Below, one piece after another: positions 47,176-55,870 of a DNA stretch of 64,000 nucleotides. The notes below the pieces were generated by a model that was not told where the DNA came from, made no database searches, and saw nothing but the letters and a program-made list of their open reading frames with translations. A program made the position numbers and the translations under genes. The DNA is from an uncultured SAR86 cluster bacterium (GTDB taxonomy: Bacteria; Pseudomonadota; Gammaproteobacteria; Magnimaribacterales; AG-339-G14), in contig CACJNS010000001.1 in assembly GCA_902594855.1 (NCBI GenBank), positions 292,696-356,695 on the forward strand, written 5' to 3'. The number at the start of each line of letters is the position of its first letter. Position 1 is the first letter of the stretch.

Positions 47176-48372
47176 TTAATCTTGATCAGACTCAAGTCTA
47201 TTGAGCCATCTTTTAATTATTTCATCAGTGTGCTCACCTAATTTTGGTGCACGAACAAAGCTTTCATCGTGATTAGAAATCTTTACCGGATTTCCTGGAA
47301 CTTTCACCGTTTCTCCGCTATCTTGCAGGAGATCTACGATCATATTTCTTTTTAAGAGATCTTCATCTTGAAAAGTCTCTGAAAAATTGTTGATGGGCCC
47401 ACACGGCACCCTATGTTTCTGTAATAAATCTATCCAATACTCTGTTGTGTTGGTGGAAAATTTTTCCTGTAGGGCAGCATCGATTATTTCTCTGTTTTCC
47501 AATCTTCCCTTTCTGTTTTTGTTCTGTTGAGTATCTAGATGCTGTAATTCCATAGCCTCAATCAAACTAGGCCAAAAGTTTTCTGCCACCACTGCAAGCT
47601 GAATAAAATTATCTTGAGTTTTATATAGGTTGAAGGGTGCATGATTCATATGTTGATTTCCAATAGGATCAGGATCTTCTCCGGACAAAAAATGCATGGT
47701 TGCCATATAAGTCAGCAGGCTTACTTGAGTATCGAACATGGAAATATCAACATGCTCCCCGTAATCATAGATTTCTCTGGAGCGAATCGCGCTTAGAATT
47801 CCGATAATGGCGTAAAGACCTGCGCCGAGATCCGCTATAGGGATTCCCGATTTAACTGGATTATTTTTGTCAGTACCGGTGATAGACATGGCGCCCGAAT
47901 ATCCTTGCACAATATTGTCGTAAGCCGGACGATTGATCTCAGTATCGCCAAAACCCCTTATAGAACAAGTGATTATTTTGGAATTTACCTTTGTTAAGCT
48001 ATCGTGATCAATTCCTAATCTTTTGGTCACTCCTTGACTAAAATTATCAACAACCACGTCCGCTACTTCTGCCAATTTCAAAAAAAGGTTCTTTCCTTCA
48101 TCGCTTTTTAGATCTAATTCAACGCTTTTCTTATTTCTAGCAAGAGTTAGATGATAGGCCCCGATACCGTCATGCGAATACTTTGGATCATCTTTAAGAA
48201 GGTTTCTGGTGATATCTCCTATTTTAGGCTGCTCAATTTTAACAACTTCAGCCCCCAAATCAGCCAACACCATAGTCGCGTAAGGTCCCGCAAGCATGTG
48301 AGTTAAATCTAAGACTTTTATGCCTTTTAGAGATTGTTTCAATTTAGTAATTTGTTTTGTCGTCGACAGCAT
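47176..48372 (-). CDS. CaiB/BaiF family III CoA-transferase
   Basis: Moves CoA between carboxylic acids. 398 residues. The N-terminal GIKVLDLTHMLAGPYATMVLADLGAEVVKIE is characteristic, and the catalytic Asp is in KSGIPIADLGAGLYA near residue 175. The start overlaps the end of the MaoC gene by 29 bp. Its partner genes suggest an acyl-CoA intermediate of the mesaconyl-, itaconyl- or methylmalyl-CoA kind, but the family alone does not fix the substrate. Confidence 0.88.
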   Translation of the reverse strand: MLSTTKQITKLKQSLKGIKVLDLTHMLAGPYATMVLADLGAEVVKIEQPKIGDITRNLLKDDPKYSHDGIGAYHLTLARNKKSVELDLKSDEGKNLFLKLAEVADVVVDNFSQGVTKRLGIDHDSLTKVNSKIITCSIRGFGDTEINRPAYDNIVQGYSGAMSITGTDKNNPVKSGIPIADLGAGLYAIIGILSAIRSREIYDYGEHVDISMFDTQVSLLTYMATMHFLSGEDPDPIGNQHMNHAPFNLYKTQDNFIQLAVVAENFWPSLIEAMELQHLDTQQNKNRKGRLENREIIDAALQEKFSTNTTEYWIDLLQKHRVPCGPINNFSETFQDEDLLKRNMIVDLLQDSGETVKVPGNPVKISNHDESFVRAPKLGEHTDEIIKRWLNRLESDQD

Positions 48373-48862
48373 TCCCTATAGTTGGGATCAATGCCGAGCG
48401 CTTGTATGAAGCAACAACCACACCGTCTTGATTGGTGCCTGTTGTTTTCACAGTAACGATGCCGCAGTTTTCTCTCGATTCTGACAACCTTTTCTCTATG
48501 ACTTCTGATTCCGCGTACAATGTATCGCCCACAAAAAGAGGATGAGGTAAAACAATGTCAGTCCACCCTAGATTTGCAATGGCTTTTTGACTTACGTCGC
48601 TAACGCTCATTCCAACCATAACAGCCACAGTAAAAGTGCTGTTAACCAGTGTCTTTCCAAATTCCGTTGCCTTCCCGTATTCTTCGTCGAAATGAAGCGG
48701 ATGAGTGTTCATGGTCAGTAAGGTAAACCAAGTATTATCCGATTGAGTTATAGTGCGACCAGGTCGATGCTCATAAATATGACCAATTTCAAAATCTTCG
48801 AAGTACCTGCCGAAAGTTTCTCGATATCTGTTATTGCCAAGATCTTTAATACCTTTAACCAT
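48344..48862 (-). CDS. MaoC-like (R)-specific enoyl-CoA hydratase
   Basis: Single hot-dog domain protein of 172 residues: GRYFEDFEIGHIYEHRPGRTITQSDN, then the catalytic-type NTHPLHFDEEYGKATEFG and VNSTFTVAVMVGMSVSD. The form with WFTLLTMNTHPLHFD is the one often paired with CitE-like lyases. It probably hydrates an unsaturated CoA ester. Its start overlaps the stop of the lyase gene by a base. Confidence 0.88.
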   Translation of the reverse strand: MVKGIKDLGNNRYRETFGRYFEDFEIGHIYEHRPGRTITQSDNTWFTLLTMNTHPLHFDEEYGKATEFGKTLVNSTFTVAVMVGMSVSDVSQKAIANLGWTDIVLPHPLFVGDTLYAESEVIEKRLSESRENCGIVTVKTTGTNQDGVVVASYKRSALIPTIGNAVDDKTNY

Positions 48863-49692
48863 TAATCGTCATCTTCTCCTAGCTCTAATCTCAATCTCAT
48901 TGCTTCAGCAATTGGTTCATCAACCATTTTACCATCGACTTTGATAACGCCTGATCCACCGATCTTTTCGTATTCTTTTAAAACCTTCATCGCTTCTTCT
49001 TTTTCTTCTTTGGTTGGCTCAAAAGCCTTGTTAATGATATCTACTTGAGAGGGATGAATACAGGCTTTCCCGGTAAAACCCATGTTTTTTACTGCTATTG
49101 CTTCTTTTTCACATCCTTCAGGGTCATCAAGAAAGAAAAAAGGAGCATCGATTGTAAATAAATCATACATTGCTGCTGCGATAGCAACTTTAGATCTTGC
49201 ATAAAGCAGTGGCTCCCAAGCTAATTTAGCTTTAAGGCCTGCAGAAAAGTCTGCAGCACCAAAAAATAATCCTCTGACTCCTTTAAAAGAAGCTATCTCA
49301 TCCACAGTAGCTACTGCTCGAGGAGTTTCAATCAGTGGAATTAAATCGTCTTCAAATGCAATCTTGGTAGCAAGCGTAGCCAGCGAATCAAAACTTTGAA
49401 TCTTTGGCAAAATGATCGCTTCTATTTGTTCTTGATAATCTGAGATCAAATCTATGTCTTCTCTTCCTAAATCTGTGATTGGATCGTTCACTCTGACAAA
49501 AACCGGTTTAGAAAATTTATTACCGTCTTTGAAGTTGTTTATTAAATCTTCACGAGCTTCTTTTTTTAGGTCATCCGGACAACCGTCTTCCAAGTCAATG
49601 ATAAGAGCATTAACGTCGGTTCTTTGTACATCTTCAAGATTGTGCATTTTATGACCTGGCACAAACAGGTTGGACTTAAATCTGTATAACAT
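48862..49692 (-). CDS. HpcH/HpaI-family CitE-like acyl-CoA lyase
   Basis: TIM-barrel C-C lyase of the citrate lyase beta/malyl-CoA lyase superfamily, 276 residues. N-terminal RSNLFVPGHK-like segment SNLFVPGHKMHN, then ALIIDLEDGCPDDLKKEAR with the metal-binding acids, LIPLIETPRAV, and GKACIHPSQVDIINKAF. No citrate lyase alpha or gamma subunit is nearby. I read it as a malyl-, citramalyl- or methylmalyl-CoA lyase. It starts on the last base of the dsbA stop codon. Confidence 0.87.
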   Translation of the reverse strand: MLYRFKSNLFVPGHKMHNLEDVQRTDVNALIIDLEDGCPDDLKKEAREDLINNFKDGNKFSKPVFVRVNDPITDLGREDIDLISDYQEQIEAIILPKIQSFDSLATLATKIAFEDDLIPLIETPRAVATVDEIASFKGVRGLFFGAADFSAGLKAKLAWEPLLYARSKVAIAAAMYDLFTIDAPFFFLDDPEGCEKEAIAVKNMGFTGKACIHPSQVDIINKAFEPTKEEKEEAMKVLKEYEKIGGSGVIKVDGKMVDEPIAEAMRLRLELGEDDD

Positions 49693-50318
49693 TACTGACT
49701 CCTTTCGATGTCTACAAGATGATCAACAACATCTAAGAGTTCTTCGGTAGGAATATCTCTTGATGCTTTTACTTTGTATTTTCCGTTCACAATAAATGCC
49801 GGCACGCCCATGATTTCGTATTTTCTACCGTACACATCTGCGGCATTGATATTCGACTTTATTCGAAATGAATTACTGATAGCTTGGTACTTTTCAGGTT
49901 CGACTCCAAAAGCACTAAAAAGTTCCGTTATTTCCCTATCGCTGGTGAGGAATTTTCTATCTAAATGAATGGACGTAAACGCTGAACCGATTATCTCTTC
50001 CATGCCTAATGCTTCAGCAGCGTAAAATAATTTTGCGTGTTCTTTAGCAGGCGGATTCCAAGTCACCGGAACTCGCCAAAAATCGATGTCCTTGCTGAGG
50101 TTTTTCTTCCAGTCTCTTATTAATACCTCTAGCGTAAAACAATGTCCACAACCTAACCAAAAGAATTCAATCACTTCGATTTTTTCTGGATTACGAGTTT
50201 GAACTTCTTCGTCGAGAAACTGATAATCGACGCCCGGTCGGTATTCTTTAGCGTTTACCGCAAAAGAAAAAAGACTAAAGAAAAGAATTAAAAAAGATTT
50301 AATAGAGACCTGATACAT
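49692..50318 (-). CDS. dsbA: Thiol:disulfide interchange protein DsbA
   Basis: Periplasmic oxidase forming disulfides. 208 residues with a signal peptide (about 22 residues, ending NA). The active site CGHC is at 57-60 in FFWLGCGHC, and the cis-Pro loop is GVPAFIVNGKY. It lies after cytochrome c4 with a 20-bp overlap, the arrangement seen in Pseudomonas. Its membrane partner dsbB is also in the window. Confidence 0.95.
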   Translation of the reverse strand: MYQVSIKSFLILFFSLFSFAVNAKEYRPGVDYQFLDEEVQTRNPEKIEVIEFFWLGCGHCFTLEVLIRDWKKNLSKDIDFWRVPVTWNPPAKEHAKLFYAAEALGMEEIIGSAFTSIHLDRKFLTSDREITELFSAFGVEPEKYQAISNSFRIKSNINAADVYGRKYEIMGVPAFIVNGKYKVKASRDIPTEELLDVVDHLVDIERSQ

Positions 50319-50940
50319 AATTAGCCACTGCTTGAATTTCTTCTATGGTCAGCATGCTAGCAACGTTCTGCATAACCAATCCTTCTTCTTCACCGTTTCC
50401 GCGCGTTTTATTTTTGTAAGCTACTAGACTGGTAACAACGTATTCTGCTTTTTGACCGCCAAGAGCAGGATAGCCTGCTGAATTAACTCCTTTTCCTTGG
50501 GGACCGTGACACCCTGTGCATGCTGGCAATCCAGATGCAGCATTTCCAGCTCGATAAATTGTTTGTCCAAGCAATACGTTTTCATCGCTCGCTTGGCCTA
50601 CTTTAATTTTTTGAGAAGCATAGTATGCAGCCATATCTCTTAAGTCATCGTCGTTATAGCCATCAAGCAGTCCCATCATAGATTCGATGACTCTTTCGCC
50701 TTCTTGGATATGATGGAGTTGATCGAAAAGATACAGCTCTCTTTGTCCGGCTAAAGTTGGCCACATGCCCACTAAGCTGTTTCCATCAGCGCCGTGACAA
50801 GCAGCACAAGAACCGACTAATTTTTCTCCTCTTATTGGATCTCCTTTCGGTAAAGGTTTCACTTCGCCGGCCTTATCAGATGCGGCAAAAGTAGCTCCAG
50901 ATAAACAGAGAATTGAGATGAATATAACTTTTTTAATCAT
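50299..50940 (-). CDS. Dihaem cytochrome c4
   Basis: Periplasmic electron carrier with two haem domains. 213 residues, a signal peptide (FAA cleavage near residue 20), CAACH at 45-49 in GSCAACHG and a second site in PACTGCHGPQGKG near 139. Each half ends with a Met ligand region (ESMMGLL, NVASMLT). Order cytochrome c4-dsbA opposite engB is the conserved one. It likely feeds a cbb3-type or similar oxidase. Confidence 0.94.
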   Translation of the reverse strand: MIKKVIFISILCLSGATFAASDKAGEVKPLPKGDPIRGEKLVGSCAACHGADGNSLVGMWPTLAGQRELYLFDQLHHIQEGERVIESMMGLLDGYNDDDLRDMAAYYASQKIKVGQASDENVLLGQTIYRAGNAASGLPACTGCHGPQGKGVNSAGYPALGGQKAEYVVTSLVAYKNKTRGNGEEEGLVMQNVASMLTIEEIQAVANYVSGLY

Positions 50941-51018
50941 TAAGAAATATTTCAGGGTCGAGCGAGCGAAAATTATATACCATACTCCTTTAATAATCTT
51001 TGTTTAGTGTGAAAAACA

Positions 51019-51612
51019 GTGAAATCAATATTACCTATTAACCTAGCGTTTGATCGCGTTGTCGGCAACCTTGCGCAGTTACCCTTTGATGAAGGAATTG
51101 AGATAGCTGTGTGCGGTCGTTCCAACTCGGGGAAATCAAGTATCATCAATGCTTTGGGTAATAATAAAAAGCTTGCTAAGACTTCTAAAACACCCGGTCG
51201 AACCCAAACGGTAAATTTCTTCACCATTAACGATGATCAACAAACTAAATTGGTGGATTTGCCCGGTTACGGTTACGCTAAAGCGTCTAAACAAGATCAA
51301 AATAACTGGGCGCAACTGGTGGAGAGCTATTTACTTGGCAGACAGTGTCTCAAGAGGGTTGTGGTCATCATGGATATCAGACACCCGTTTAAGGAAGCTG
51401 ATCATGTTTTTCTGGATTGGTGTAAAGGCTTACCCATAAATATTTTTATCTGTCTCAATAAAGCCGATAAATTATCCAATAATCAAGCTGGGCAATCTTT
51501 GGCAGCAGCGCAGCGCGCAGCGCAGGAATACCCAGAGATAGAGCACCTGCAAATTTGCTCTGCCGAAAAGGGTAACGGTCTGGAAGCGCTTGGCTCTTTT
51601 ATCACTTCATAA
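51019..51612 (+). CDS. engB: Ribosome biogenesis GTPase EngB/YsxC
   Basis: GTPase for 50S assembly. 197 residues. G1 is GRSNSGKSS at 33-41, G2 is KTPGRTQTVNFF, G3 is DLPGYGYAK, and G4 is CLNKADKL. The start is a GTG at 51019. It converges with polA and shares the engB/polA neighbourhood with E. coli and Pseudomonas. Confidence 0.95.
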   Translation: MKSILPINLAFDRVVGNLAQLPFDEGIEIAVCGRSNSGKSSIINALGNNKKLAKTSKTPGRTQTVNFFTINDDQQTKLVDLPGYGYAKASKQDQNNWAQLVESYLLGRQCLKRVVVIMDIRHPFKEADHVFLDWCKGLPINIFICLNKADKLSNNQAGQSLAAAQRAAQEYPEIEHLQICSAEKGNGLEALGSFITS

Positions 51613-51644
51613 AAAAACCCCGGACATTGGGGTGGCCCGGGGTT
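51611..51644 (-). terminator. Intrinsic terminator of polA
   Basis: Stem AACCCCGG/CCGGGGTT (51616-51623 with 51637-51644), loop of 13 nt. On the minus strand it is followed by a run of seven U residues, so it terminates transcripts coming from polA. On the plus strand it lacks a U-run. Confidence 0.85.
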
Positions 51645-51725
51645 AATAGGAGAGTAAACATGAAAAAATCTACCTATACCTATGACCAATCAAAGGTATA
51701 AAAGTTCAATGAAACTGAAAAAAAA

Positions 51726-54398
51726 TTAGTGGGCTTTGCCCCAGTTGTTTGCAACGCCGCTTTCAACCACTAACGGAACGGATAATTTAGTAACGTCGGT
51801 CATGATTTGCTCTAGAGCTTTTAACGTTGTCTTAGTATCTTTTTCTGGACACTCAACGATAACTTCATCATGTACCTGTAAAATTAGATGAATATCCTTA
51901 CCTGTACCTTTTATATAGTCATGCATGTTGATCATGGCTAATTTCATAATGTCTGCAGCAGTCCCCTGCATCGGCGCATTGATGGCTGCTCGCTCTGCTG
52001 CCATACGCGTTCTGCCAGAATGAATACCAGGTAAATAAAGCCTTCTACCAAAAGCTGTTTCCACATAACCTTGATCCTTAGCTTTGGCTTTCATCTCGTC
52101 CATGTATATTTTTACCCCAGGGTACTTACCAAAATAAGAAGCAATGTAATCAGCCGCCTCCGGTCGTGTCACTCCCAGAGCCTTGCCTAGCCCGAATGCT
52201 GACATTCCATAAATGAGCCCAAAATTTATGGCTTTTGCACTTCGCCTAGCTTGATCATCGGCTGAACCAAACACTTCCTTAGCAGTCGCCGAGTGAATAT
52301 CTTCGCCGTTTTCAAAAGCCGTGATTAAACCTTGGTCCTTGGAAAGGTGCGCCATGATGCGAAGTTCAATTTGTGAGTAATCAATAGAGATTAAATCAAA
52401 TCCTTTCGGAGCCACAAAAGCCTCTCGAATCATCCTGCCTTCCTCAGTTTTAATGGGAATATTTTGTAAATTAGGATCTGAAGAGGATAGTCTTCCTGTA
52501 GTAGTAACCGCTTGATGAAAAGTTGAATGCACCCTACCGGTTTTCTCTGAAATCTGTTCAGGCAACCTATCGGTGTAAGTTGATTTGAGTTTGGAAAGCG
52601 TTCTGTGTTCAAGAATAACCTGCGGGAGTTCATATTGTTTGGCGAGTTCTTGCAAAACAGATTCAGCTGTTGAGGGCTGACCGCCAGGAGTCTTTTCGAT
52701 CACTGGAATATTCATCTCATCAAACAGAATCTCTTGAAGCTGTTTGGGTGAGGATAAATTAAATTCTTTACCGGCCATCGAGAAGGCTTGTTCTTCAAGG
52801 CCGTTGATGCGTTGGCCTAAATTTTTAGACTGAAGATTCAAAATATCGGAATCGATAACTGTACCTTTTTGCTCCATGTCCGATAAAACCGGTATGAGCG
52901 GCAGCTCAATATCTTTCAGAACTTTTTGCAGTGTTTTTTGTTTCTTTAAGTGCTCACCAATCGTGTCGTACATTTGCAGGGTAATGTCTGCATCCTCGGC
53001 AGCGTAATCGCTTGCGACATCTAGGTTTACTTTATTAAAGGTAAGCTGCTTAACTCCTTTTCCTGCAACTTCTTCAAAAGTTGTGGTCTTTAAATTCAGA
53101 TAATGATTAGCCATATCGTCAAGGTTATGACGCGTGGCAGTTGAATCAAGGACATAAGACATCATCATGGTGTCGTTTTCGATACTATTGATATGAATGT
53201 CGTAATTGACCAAAACGTTTCGATCGAATTTTATGTGTTGCCCGATGATCGGTTTCTCTTCCAAGATGGGTTTGAGTTTTTTTAAGCAAGCATCGCGATC
53301 CAATTGAGATGGAGCGTTGTCGTAATCATGGGTAAAAGGCAGGTAAGCTGCTTCGCCCGCATCAACAGCAAAAGAGAGACCCACCAGATCCGCAGTGGTG
53401 AAATCCAATCGATCGGTTTCACAATCCAAGATGATTTGCTTTGCTTTGGATAGTTTTTTTAGCCAACCGTCAAAGGTTTTGTCATCCAAGATACAAGTGT
53501 ACTTGCTGGAGCTTTTCGGCTTAGAAGTTTTAGGTGCCTCTTTTAATAATGTTTTGAATTCAAGTTCCGTGAAAAGCTCGTGCAACCTTTTTTCATCGCG
53601 CTCCCCAACTGCTAAATCTTCGATCCCAAAGTCCAACTTCACATCTTTCTTAATTTCGGTGAGTTGGCGAGAAAGTTTTAATTGCTCAATGCCGGTACGT
53701 AAATATTCTCCTACCTTGCCTTTGAATTCATCTGCTTTTTCAATGATGGTATCGATGTCGTTATGTTCGGTTAACCAATTGACCGCAGTTTTTGGACCCA
53801 CTTTTTCTACGCCTGGAATGTTATCCGAGGTATCGCCAACTAAAGCCAAGTAATCAACGATTTGTTCTGGCTTCACGCCGAATTTTTTCTCCACTCCCTT
53901 AATGTCGAGGACCTCGTTTTTCATCGTATTCACCAACTTAATGTTTTTGGTGACCAATTGAGCTAAATCCTTGTCGCCGGTAGAGATGATCGTAGCAATG
54001 CCTTTTTGTTCTGCCTCAGCAGCTAACGTGCCGATTACATCATCGGCCTCAACGCCTTCGACCACAAAAATTTTAATGCCTAGCGCTTTGATCACTTCGT
54101 GAATCGGTTCAATTTGCGGAATCAAATCATCGGGCATCGCCGCTCTATTGGCTTTGTAGTCCTCATACATTTCATGACGAAACGTATCGCCTTTAGCATC
54201 AAAGACCATGCCAACCGGAGCATTCGGATGATCTTGCAGGATGCGCATCACCATCGTGACCACGCCGCGCACAGCACCCGTAGGTTGGCCGGTGGATGTC
54301 GTTAACGGCGGCAAGGCATGGTAAGCACGGTACACATAAGACGATCCGTCGACCAATATGACAGAATTGTTATCGTCTAAATTTTCAGGTTTGGCCAT
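51726..54398 (-). CDS. polA: DNA polymerase I
   Basis: Repair and Okazaki-fragment polymerase. 890 residues with all three modules. The 5' nuclease is N-terminal (VDGSSYVYRAYHALPP; TGDKDLAQLV; LVGDTSDNIPGV). The proofreading domain is intact (ILDCETDRLDF; GQHIKFDRNVL; YAAEDADITLQMYD). The polymerase domain has IDYSQIELR, RRSAKAINFGLIYGM and LQVHDEVIVE. The gene and its neighbours look richer in G+C than most of the window. It is divergent from dsbB. Confidence 0.97.
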   Translation of the reverse strand: MAKPENLDDNNSVILVDGSSYVYRAYHALPPLTTSTGQPTGAVRGVVTMVMRILQDHPNAPVGMVFDAKGDTFRHEMYEDYKANRAAMPDDLIPQIEPIHEVIKALGIKIFVVEGVEADDVIGTLAAEAEQKGIATIISTGDKDLAQLVTKNIKLVNTMKNEVLDIKGVEKKFGVKPEQIVDYLALVGDTSDNIPGVEKVGPKTAVNWLTEHNDIDTIIEKADEFKGKVGEYLRTGIEQLKLSRQLTEIKKDVKLDFGIEDLAVGERDEKRLHELFTELEFKTLLKEAPKTSKPKSSSKYTCILDDKTFDGWLKKLSKAKQIILDCETDRLDFTTADLVGLSFAVDAGEAAYLPFTHDYDNAPSQLDRDACLKKLKPILEEKPIIGQHIKFDRNVLVNYDIHINSIENDTMMMSYVLDSTATRHNLDDMANHYLNLKTTTFEEVAGKGVKQLTFNKVNLDVASDYAAEDADITLQMYDTIGEHLKKQKTLQKVLKDIELPLIPVLSDMEQKGTVIDSDILNLQSKNLGQRINGLEEQAFSMAGKEFNLSSPKQLQEILFDEMNIPVIEKTPGGQPSTAESVLQELAKQYELPQVILEHRTLSKLKSTYTDRLPEQISEKTGRVHSTFHQAVTTTGRLSSSDPNLQNIPIKTEEGRMIREAFVAPKGFDLISIDYSQIELRIMAHLSKDQGLITAFENGEDIHSATAKEVFGSADDQARRSAKAINFGLIYGMSAFGLGKALGVTRPEAADYIASYFGKYPGVKIYMDEMKAKAKDQGYVETAFGRRLYLPGIHSGRTRMAAERAAINAPMQGTAADIMKLAMINMHDYIKGTGKDIHLILQVHDEVIVECPEKDTKTTLKALEQIMTDVTKLSVPLVVESGVANNWGKAH

Positions 54399-54452
54399 GC
54401 ATTCAATATTGTTTTGATGGTTTATACTTCGATACTCAAGTTTAGAGTAGCA

Positions 54453-54938
54453 ATGAAGAAAGTTCTATTACTGATTTTTGGTTTTTGTGTGGTGCTCATC
54501 GCGGTGGCTTACTTCATGGAGTACCAAATGGGATTGGAGCCTTGCCCCATGTGTATCATTCAAAGAATCGCCATTGCGTTGACCGGTTTAGCAGCCCTCA
54601 TTGGTTACTTTCACGATCGCTGGTTTAAATTTTATTTTTCCTTAACCACTGTATTTAGCATTGCCGGAGCAGCATCCGCAATTCGTCATTTGTACTTGCA
54701 GTCTTTACCGGAAGACCAAGTGCCTTTTTGCGGACCCGATTTAGGCTACCTGCTTGATAACGCTTATTTTTCCGATGCTTTGCGCATGCTTTTTATCGGT
54801 GACGGTAATTGCGCCGAAGTCGTCTGGAGTTTGTTCGGCGTATCCATTCCAGGCTGGGTGCTTATTTGGTGCATCATCAATATTTGCTTATCGGTGTCGC
54901 AACTGAACCCCAAAACTGCTCTTTCACAGAGTAATTAA
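54453..54938 (+). CDS. dsbB: Disulfide bond formation protein DsbB
   Basis: Inner-membrane quinone-linked oxidase that re-oxidises DsbA. With the ATG at 54453 it has 161 residues and four hydrophobic segments. The first redox pair is CPMC at 31-34. The second pair is Cys93 in VPFCGPDL and Cys120 in GDGNCAEVVW. An in-frame upstream start at 54414 would add 13 residues before the first helix. Confidence 0.93.
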   Translation: MKKVLLLIFGFCVVLIAVAYFMEYQMGLEPCPMCIIQRIAIALTGLAALIGYFHDRWFKFYFSLTTVFSIAGAASAIRHLYLQSLPEDQVPFCGPDLGYLLDNAYFSDALRMLFIGDGNCAEVVWSLFGVSIPGWVLIWCIINICLSVSQLNPKTALSQSN

Positions 54939-54982
54939 AAGTAACTTTTTAAGGCTCCTCTAAGATGAGACAATAAGCTGAA

Positions 54983-55870
54983 ATGAGCTTAAACGTTATC
55001 GCTATCGTCCTCTCGGCTGTCACTCTGGGTCTAGTATCTTACTTGCTGTTAAAACTGAGAGATCAAAACACCTTGGAGAAAGGTAACACCGATCATTTGC
55101 AAACTAAATTAGATTCGGTTTCAAAAGATATCAACGATATCGAAAATCAATTGGCATCCGTGACAACGCCCATCAATGAACTTAATCGCTTTCTTGGTGG
55201 GAATGTCACAACCGGAAGGTTGGGTGAATGGAACCTAGAATCCATCGTTAAAGAGATCTTGCCGGATGGCAGTTATAACTTTCAGGCACAAATTAATCCT
55301 GAGACTCAAGATAGAGTCGATTGCGCGGTCAACACTGCTGATGGTCTCATTATCCCAATCGATTCAAAGTTTTACGCCGGTCAATACAAACAGTACCAAG
55401 AAGCCAGTCGAGACAATGAACGAGGCACTGTGCTGAGAGATCTACGAACGGCGATCTTACGGGATGCCGACGACATAGCGAGTAAATACATTCGCCAAAA
55501 TTCAACTTCCAATTACGCTGTCCTTTACATAGCATCCGAAAAGTTAATCGATCTAGTCGATGATATTGAAAACTTAAGACAAGACTGTTTGGCAGAGAAA
55601 AAAGTTCTCATTCAAGGTCCCAATACCTTGGCCGCTTTTCTGGACACCATCAGGATTGGTCACCATTATCTTCAATTAAATGAAACGGCAGGCAAAGTGG
55701 CAGAAGTGGTAAGACGAATCAAAACTCAGTTTGATAGTTTTGATAAAAGCACCGAAGCTGTGACCAAAAAATTAGAGGCATCTATTAAAGAGGTCTCTTC
55801 ATTACAAACCAGAATTAATGTTTTAGGAAGAGAGCTCAATAAAGGCGCGGAAGATCTTAAAGAAGATTAA
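54983..55870 (+). CDS. rmuC: RmuC family DNA recombination protein
   Basis: A 295-residue protein with one N-terminal membrane helix, a coiled coil (about 30-65) and the RmuC domain: GRLGEWNLESIV, DCAVNTADGLIIPIDSKF, LRTAILRDADDIASKYI, LIQGPNTLAAFLDTI. This is a short form; E. coli RmuC is 475 residues. RmuC limits inversions between short repeats; its nuclease activity is inferred from fold. It converges with the SDR gene with 4 bp overlap. Confidence 0.92.
   Translation: MSLNVIAIVLSAVTLGLVSYLLLKLRDQNTLEKGNTDHLQTKLDSVSKDINDIENQLASVTTPINELNRFLGGNVTTGRLGEWNLESIVKEILPDGSYNFQAQINPETQDRVDCAVNTADGLIIPIDSKFYAGQYKQYQEASRDNERGTVLRDLRTAILRDADDIASKYIRQNSTSNYAVLYIASEKLIDLVDDIENLRQDCLAEKKVLIQGPNTLAAFLDTIRIGHHYLQLNETAGKVAEVVRRIKTQFDSFDKSTEAVTKKLEASIKEVSSLQTRINVLGRELNKGAEDLKED

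Noticed and set aside
53395-53853. 152-codon plus-strand frame inside polA
   Set aside because: It is antisense to the proofreading domain of polA, Ser-rich, and has no ribosome site or recognisable domain.
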